Shown here: piece by piece, positions 59,707-64,000 of the stretch | Layout: each line of letters starts with the position of its first letter | Numbering within the stretch: the first letter of the stretch is position 1 | Origin: Algoriphagus zhangzhouensis | GTDB taxonomy: Bacteria > Bacteroidota > Bacteroidia > Cytophagales > Cyclobacteriaceae | NCBI RefSeq assembly: GCF_900148515.1 | Contig: NZ_FRXN01000006.1 | Span: 1 to 64,000 of the forward strand | Reading direction: 5' to 3' | Length of the DNA stretch: 64,000 bases | The notes under the pieces: generated by a model | Database searches by the model: none | The model's input: only the letters and a program-made list of their open reading frames with translations | Told to the model about the DNA's origin: nothing | Translations under genes and position numbers: made by a program

Positions 59707-61293
59707 ATGACGGCTAATCGCAAAATAGAAATAATGGATACAACCCTGAGGGATGGTGAACAGACCTCAGGTGTTTCCTTTCTGCCATCAGAAAAACTCC
59801 AGATAGCAAAGCTCCTGCTCGATGAATTGAAAATTGATCGGATTGAAGTTGCTTCTGCAAGAGTTTCTGACGGTGAATTGGAAGGTGTTCAGAAAATTAC
59901 CCAATGGGCTGCCCAAAAGGGGTATTTGGATCGTGTGGAGGTATTGGGCTTTGTAGATACGCCTGCTTCTGTAGATTGGATACTTTCTGCCGGAGCCAAA
60001 GTGATGAATTTGCTTACCAAGGGTTCTTTGAATCATTTGGTGCACCAGTTGAAAAAAACTCCAGAACAGCATTTTGCAGATATTGAAAAGTCTATCAACT
60101 ATGCCAGAGAAAATGGTGTAGCAGTTAATGTCTATTTGGAAGATTGGTCCAATGGTATGAGAAACTCGAAAGAGTACACCATGGACTTGATTGAGTTTTT
60201 GACCAAGCAGCCAGTTGTCAGGATCATGCTTCCTGATACCTTGGGTTTACTTTCTCCGGATGAAGTGAGGGATTATTTTGATTTAATCAGAGAAAAATTC
60301 CCGACAGCTCATTTCGATTTCCACGCACACAACGATTACGATCTTTCTGTGGCCAATGTCATGGAGGCTTTGCTTCATGGAGCATCTGGTCTTCATACGA
60401 CCATCAATGGTTTGGGTGAAAGAGCTGGGAATGCGCCTTTAGAGTCTGTGATCGCCGTGATCAAAGATTTTACTGATCTGGAGATTGGGGTGCAGGAGCA
60501 AAAGATCTTCCGTGTTTCTAAATTAGTAGAGCAATTTTCAGGGCAACATATCCCTGCGAACAAACCTGTAGTTGGTGAAAATGTATTTACCCAAACTGCT
60601 GGAATCCACGCAGACGGAGACAATAAAAAGAACCTGTATTTCAATGATCTGATGCCGGAAAGATTTGGTCGTCAGAGAAAATATGCCTTGGGGAAAACTT
60701 CCGGAAAGGCGAATATTTTAAAGAATTTGGAGGAACTCGGTATTTCATTGGAGAAAGATGAATTAGCTAGAGTGACTCAGCGTATCATTGAATTGGGCGA
60801 TAAAAAGGAGAGGGTAACCACCGAAGATTTGCCATACATAATTTCTGATGTGTTGCAAAACAATTCTATCTCCAAGCATATCAGCATTGAAGGTTATCAC
60901 ATGACCCATTCCAAGGGTTTAAAGCCAACAGTTCAATTGAGGATGAAAATTTTCGGGAAATTTTATGATGAAATCGCAACCGGAGACGGTCAGTATGATT
61001 CATTCATGAAAGCCTTGAAAAAGATTTATAAAACCTTAGGAAAAGAACTTCCAAGGTTGACAGATTACCATGTTTCTATTCCTCCGGGAGGTAAAACCGA
61101 TGCATTTGTGGAGACGGTGATTACCTGGGAGTATGGCAAAATATTTAAAACGAAAGGCTTGGATGCCGATCAAACGGTGGCTGCGATGATGGCTACCGAA
61201 AAAATGCTAAACATCATCGAATCAATTAATTATAATCCAGATAAAGAAGAATCCACTTACTATGGAAATGAATATCGCGCTGTTGCCGGGTGA
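59707..61293 (+). CDS. cimA: Citramalate synthase-like (second isopropylmalate synthase homologue)
   Basis: A 528-aa HMGL-like enzyme, homologous to leuA but distinct. It has [20 protein letters not shown] (about 11-30), the metal histidines in [18 protein letters not shown] (about 203-220), [17 protein letters not shown] (about 238-254) and a C-terminal allosteric-type domain (about 410-528, STPVQ-like [18 protein letters not shown]). The segment [30 protein letters not shown] recalls CimA/homocitrate synthases. With no ilvA in the operon, I propose it makes (R)-citramalate from pyruvate and acetyl-CoA for isoleucine. The substrate is an inference; a second isopropylmalate synthase or a homocitrate synthase is possible. 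It overlaps leuB by about 30 bp. Confidence 0.72.
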   Translation: MTANRKIEIMDTTLRDGEQTSGVSFLPSEKLQIAKLLLDELKIDRIEVASARVSDGELEGVQKITQWAAQKGYLDRVEVLGFVDTPASVDWILSAGAKVMNLLTKGSLNHLVHQLKKTPEQHFADIEKSINYARENGVAVNVYLEDWSNGMRNSKEYTMDLIEFLTKQPVVRIMLPDTLGLLSPDEVRDYFDLIREKFPTAHFDFHAHNDYDLSVANVMEALLHGASGLHTTINGLGERAGNAPLESVIAVIKDFTDLEIGVQEQKIFRVSKLVEQFSGQHIPANKPVVGENVFTQTAGIHADGDNKKNLYFNDLMPERFGRQRKYALGKTSGKANILKNLEELGISLEKDELARVTQRIIELGDKKERVTTEDLPYIISDVLQNNSISKHISIEGYHMTHSKGLKPTVQLRMKIFGKFYDEIATGDGQYDSFMKALKKIYKTLGKELPRLTDYHVSIPPGGKTDAFVETVITWEYGKIFKTKGLDADQTVAAMMATEKMLNIIESINYNPDKEESTYYGNEYRAVAG

Positions 61294-62329
61294 CGGCATC
61301 GGTCCTGAAGTGATTGCTCAAGCAGTCAAAGTAGTTAAAGCCGTTGGACAGAAATTCGGTCATGAAATCAGTTTCAAAGAAGGAGTAGTCGGTGCTGCGG
61401 CAATCGATGCAACTGGAGATCCTTATCCAGATGCTACTCATGAAATTTGTGCTGCTGCAGATGCGGTACTTTTCGGTGCTATTGGAGATCCAAAATATGA
61501 CAATGATCCTAAGGCTAAGGTTCGTCCAGAGCAAGGATTGTTAAGAATGCGTCAGAAATTGGGCTTGTTTGCTAACGTAAGACCTACTTTTACATTCCCT
61601 TCTTTGGTGCATAAGTCTCCGTTAAAATTGGAAAGAGTGGAAGGTGTTGATTTCGTTTTCTTCAGAGAATTGACTGGTGGTGTTTATTTCGGAGAGCCAA
61701 GAGGCAGAAACGAGCAAGGAACCAAAGCTTTCGATACCAATGTGTATAGCAAAGAAGAAATCGTCCGCTTGGCAAGAATGGGCTTTGAAGCTGCACAAAA
61801 GAGAAGAAAAGTTTTGACCTGTGTGGATAAAGCTAACGTAATGGCTACTTCCAGATTGTGGAGAGAGACTGTTCAAGAATTGGCAGCTGAATATCCAGAT
61901 GTGAAAGTAGAATACGAATTTGTAGATGCTGTTGCAATGAGGTTGATCCAATGGCCAAAAGCATACGACGTATTGATCACTGAAAACCTTTTTGGTGATA
62001 TCTTGACCGATGAGGCTTCTGTGATTTCAGGTTCTATGGGCTTGATGCCATCTGCTTCTTTGGGTTCCAATGTTAAATTGTTTGAGCCAATTCACGGTTC
62101 TTATCCTCAAGCTGCTGGTAAAGACATAGCCAACCCATTGGCAACCGTTCTTTCCGCTGCGATGATGTTTGAGTACGCTTTTGATATGAAAGAAGAAGCG
62201 AAAGCTATTTCTGACGTGGTGAATCTTTCACTTGCCGAGGGAGTGGTGACAGAAGATATCGCAGAAGGCGGAAAAGCCTACAAAACTTCAGAAGTCGGCG
62301 ATTGGTTGGCTGCGAAGATTTTGGGTTAA
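61262..62329 (+). CDS. leuB: 3-isopropylmalate dehydrogenase
   Basis: NAD-dependent oxidative decarboxylation of 3-isopropylmalate (and of 3-methylmalate if citramalate is used). At 355 aa it has [18 protein letters not shown] (about 4-21), [12 protein letters not shown] (about 72-83), [15 protein letters not shown] (about 137-151), the active-site Lys in DKANVM (about 194-199), and [14 protein letters not shown] (about 258-271). The start may also be the ATG at 61268 (353 aa). The start overlaps the preceding gene by 26-32 bp. A terminator after its stop ends the ilv-leu operon. Confidence 0.96.
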   Translation: MEMNIALLPGDGIGPEVIAQAVKVVKAVGQKFGHEISFKEGVVGAAAIDATGDPYPDATHEICAAADAVLFGAIGDPKYDNDPKAKVRPEQGLLRMRQKLGLFANVRPTFTFPSLVHKSPLKLERVEGVDFVFFRELTGGVYFGEPRGRNEQGTKAFDTNVYSKEEIVRLARMGFEAAQKRRKVLTCVDKANVMATSRLWRETVQELAAEYPDVKVEYEFVDAVAMRLIQWPKAYDVLITENLFGDILTDEASVISGSMGLMPSASLGSNVKLFEPIHGSYPQAAGKDIANPLATVLSAAMMFEYAFDMKEEAKAISDVVNLSLAEGVVTEDIAEGGKAYKTSEVGDWLAAKILG

Positions 62330-62354
62330 AACTTATCCTTACAAAACTTCAGCT

Positions 62355-62417
62355 ATTCGAGATTTGCAATCTCGAATTTCAAAAGAAAAACCACCTCAGA
62401 AACGGGGTGGTTTTTTT
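62355..62417 (+). terminator. Tandem hairpins ending the ilv-leu operon
   Basis: The first hairpin is a perfect 10-bp stem (ATTCGAGATT 62355-62364 with AATCTCGAAT 62368-62377, 3-nt TGC loop). The second is AAAAACCACC (62386-62395) with GGTGGTTTTT (62406-62415) and a 10-nt loop, then a T-run, which is an intrinsic terminator. The second also covers the end of the reverse-strand small gene. Confidence 0.85.
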
Positions 62418-62614
62418 GACGATTTTATGGCTTGATCTATTGCATTCATCTTTGCGTTTGGAGGAGATGGCTTTCGGTCTTTTTTAATTCGGTAGAAAAT
62501 ATAGAAGCTAAAAAGCAAACAAATCAAGATGAAAAAAATATAAACAATCATTGGGACACCCTCAACGTGGTGAGGTCTAGCTGCCCAACTTTTACTTGGG
62601 TTTAAATCATTCAT
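62396..62614 (-). CDS. Small single-span membrane protein
   Basis: A 72-aa protein with one hydrophobic span (MIVYIFFILICLLFSFYIFY, about 22-41) flanked by a basic C-terminal tail (RIKKDRKPSPP, then SSKKPPRF). Family not recognised. Its ATG overlaps the stop of the upstream DUF2442 gene by 8 bp, which supports translational coupling and so a real gene. Its stop codon lies inside the operon terminator hairpin of leuB on the other strand (62386-62415), so the last codons encode the stem. Short and without homology evidence. Confidence 0.55.
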   Translation of the reverse strand: MNDLNPSKSWAARPHHVEGVPMIVYIFFILICLLFSFYIFYRIKKDRKPSPPNAKMNAIDQAIKSSKKPPRF

Positions 62615-62822
62615 GGTCTTTGACTAATTCTTTGACGGAAATATCCTCATCGATCATAGGCCAGTGGATTCCATAGCCGGATGGAGAAATTTTGTATAAA
62701 ATACGTTCTTCCTCTGAAGCTTCAAAAAGCCTAGTGGAAACTTCCCTTACATCCAGAATCACTTTCACCCCGTTTCTTGAGATTATCATCCGGTCTTCAA
62801 AGAAAGTTACTTCAGTTTCCAT
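62607..62822 (-). CDS. DUF2442 family small protein
   Basis: A 71-aa soluble protein. Its C-terminal GIHWPMIDEDISVKELVKD and N-terminal EVTFFEDRMIISRNG match DUF2442, a small uncharacterised family found beside DUF4160 proteins and sometimes listed as toxin-antitoxin-like. Here the companion is instead a one-span membrane protein, which overlaps it by 8 bp. No DUF4160 gene is seen. A secreted-protein gene ends 10 bp upstream on the same strand, so three genes may form one transcript. Confidence 0.75.
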   Translation of the reverse strand: METEVTFFEDRMIISRNGVKVILDVREVSTRLFEASEEERILYKISPSGYGIHWPMIDEDISVKELVKDHE

Positions 62823-62832
62823 AATCCCAAAT

Positions 62833-63417
62833 TCAATCCCTCGCCGGATTGATCATGATATGTGCACGGTGTGTTCCTGGATTCATAATCCATGGCAGTC
62901 CTGGTCCTGCAGGGCTTAAAGGGAGTCCTGTGCTTTCAGCGGTAGCCCAAGGAATATAAATCACTGATCGTGTATAGGTGTTATTTGCCTCTCCAGTAGC
63001 CCAATTCACATCAGCTTCATCAGCAGTCAGAGCATTTAAAACACTTCCTTGATCAGGCAATTGGAGCTTCCCGTCTTTTGATTCTGCTTCTCTGATATCA
63101 AAGATTTCCTGAAAAGTATTCCCTTCTTTTTTGAGTTCCCATCCTCTAGTCATAAATGGCTGAGCGGAAATATGATAACTCGCAACACTAAGACCTTCTC
63201 TATTTGGATCATCACCCAGGCAAACCGTTTGGTTACTTCCTTGTCTAAGAAGGATAATGTCTCCATCAGTATCGTATCCATAAACTGTGGCATTTTCCCG
63301 TTGATCCTCAGGGGCAGCCAGCAGTGCCATTACTATCTGAATATCTTTGGAAGGAGCTGTTTGTGCATATGCAGAAATTCCTGCAAATATTAAAAGGGTG
63401 CTTATAATTGCTTTCAT
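62833..63417 (-). CDS. Secreted protein of unknown function
   Basis: A 194-aa protein with signal peptide MKAIISTLLIFAGISAYA (cleavage near Ala18-Gln19). I do not recognise a family. The mature part has ALLAAPEDQRENATVYGYD (about 32-50), a single Cys in NQTVCLGDDPNREG and the C-terminal PGLPWIMNPGTHRAHIMINP with histidines. It is probably periplasmic or extracellular. First gene of the reverse-strand cluster ending in the DUF2442 and one-span proteins, which share the direction with a 10-bp gap. Confidence 0.7.
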   Translation of the reverse strand: MKAIISTLLIFAGISAYAQTAPSKDIQIVMALLAAPEDQRENATVYGYDTDGDIILLRQGSNQTVCLGDDPNREGLSVASYHISAQPFMTRGWELKKEGNTFQEIFDIREAESKDGKLQLPDQGSVLNALTADEADVNWATGEANNTYTRSVIYIPWATAESTGLPLSPAGPGLPWIMNPGTHRAHIMINPARD

Positions 63418-63505
63418 AAGAGTATTTTTGGGTTTAGATCAAGTTAGTCATACCATATCAACTCTCCAAGAATTGAATATAGTGGAGTTTTTAACCTAAG
63501 AAGAT

Positions 63506-64000
63506 TTGCAGCTAAGACCTATTACTTACCTATTCACCATTTCCTATTTCGGTGCCAGATATAAAGGGTGGGCGATCCAAAAGGGTCAACCGACTATTCA
63601 AGGGAAAATCGAACGTGTGTTTCGCTATGTATTGGGGCATAATGACTTTACGATCATGGGGGGGAGTAGAACGGATTCTGGGGTTAGTTGTAAGCAGGGA
63701 TATTTCCAGATTTTCTTAAAATTTGAGGTTGATTGGCAGGAACTGATTCCTGTATTAAATGAGAATTTAGGGGGAGAGATTTTGATCCACGAGGTAAAAC
63801 AAGTGGATAGATCTTTTAATTTGATTCAGGAAATTCAGAAGAAAACCTATCGATATTTCTTTGCTCGAAATGCTGATCATGCTTTTTCTTCCTCATTTGT
63901 AGTTCCCGTTTTCAAGGATTTGAGATTGGATCAAATGAATCTGGCAGCAAAGGCATTCGAAGGAAGCTATGATTTTAAGGCTTTTTGTACACCATCGGAT
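63506..64000 (+). CDS. TruA-like tRNA pseudouridine synthase (5' part, truncated by window)
   Basis: An ORF that runs off the right edge. Its translation from 63506 holds LFTISYFGARYKGWAIQKGQPTIQ-like TruA features, with the catalytic-Asp loop GGSRTDSGVSCKQGYF (usual form GRTDAGVHA). The Asp is conserved, while two neighbouring residues differ, so it may be a paralogue and not the canonical TruA. The start is unclear. An in-frame stop lies at 63497-63499 and the only near start is the TTG at 63506, as no ATG is in frame before the conserved core. The protein continues beyond the window, so length and C-terminus are unknown. Confidence 0.72.
   Translation, partial: MQLRPITYLFTISYFGARYKGWAIQKGQPTIQGKIERVFRYVLGHNDFTIMGGSRTDSGVSCKQGYFQIFLKFEVDWQELIPVLNENLGGEILIHEVKQVDRSFNLIQEIQKKTYRYFFARNADHAFSSSFVVPVFKDLRLDQMNLAAKAFEGSYDFKAFCTPSD

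Noticed and set aside
62302..62487. 61-aa forward ORF over the leuB end and terminator
   Set aside because: It overlaps leuB in another frame and runs through both terminator hairpins; a shadow frame.
62607..62822. DUF2442 pair as a toxin-antitoxin module
   Set aside because: No DUF4160 partner or known toxin is present; the one-span neighbour gives too little evidence.

Overview
The window is a chromosomal stretch of a Bacteroidota bacterium, most likely a Cytophagales member close to Algoriphagus or other Cyclobacteriaceae. This assignment is an inference. It rests on the gene families (GLPGLI protein, OmpA proteins with thrombospondin type 3 calcium repeats, Na+-translocating NADH:quinone reductase, exonuclease-fused DnaE), on promoter-like TTG/TAnnTTTG pairs, on A-rich leaders in place of Shine-Dalgarno sites, and on AT-rich intergenic DNA. 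Almost everything is housekeeping. No prophage, insertion sequence, CRISPR array, tRNA gene or integrase was seen.

Layout. 1-380: end of an rRNA operon (23S 3' end, 5S, terminator). 500-5700: lipA, an OsmC-like protein, L-serine dehydratase, and an upp/antiporter/membrane-protein operon. 5.7-8.5 kb: two tandem OmpA-family porin-like proteins. 8.6-13.5 kb: M42 peptidase, hpt, adk, obgE, grpE, dnaJ. 13.5-18.6 kb: a secreted beta-rich protein, an ABC-2 exporter pair, dps, an orphan histidine kinase. 18.9-24 kb: prfC, ade, cmk, ispH. 24-28.7 kb: nqrABCDE without nqrF. 28.8-35.4 kb: secreted DUF1080 and beta-helix proteins, DUF502, a TolB-like propeller, the selenium pair selD-mnmH, trxA. 35.5-43.6 kb: dnaE with a fused proofreading domain, then a GLPGLI protein and a large outer-membrane barrel. 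44.2-50.6 kb: rsmG, a sigma factor, a glycosyltransferase, tgt, an LptF/G permease, an EamA transporter, ispE. 51.0-62.4 kb: a nine-gene branched-chain amino acid operon (ilvD-ilvB-ilvN-ilvC-leuA-leuC-leuD-cimA-like-leuB). The end holds three small reverse-strand genes and the start of a truA-like gene.

The best regulatory finding is in front of ilvD. A predicted promoter is followed by a 16-codon ORF encoding MNRVVVLLSFIILIGC (three Val, three Leu and three or more Ile) and by three short segments able to form either an antiterminator or a terminator. This is a textbook ribosome-mediated attenuator that would sense all three branched-chain amino acids. The operon carries two isopropylmalate-synthase-like genes and no ilvA, which suggests isoleucine is made from pyruvate via citramalate.

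Other points worth attention: degenerate 7-bp and 8-bp periodic repeats in two intergenic gaps (16.63-16.71 kb and 18.62-18.93 kb); a sigma-54-like promoter with spaced repeats before grpE-dnaJ; a Tgt lacking its three zinc cysteines; a DnaJ with only half of its zinc-binding region; and an Nqr cluster that stops before nqrF. I did not find a clearly new multi-gene system. The repeats are the least explained structure in the window.
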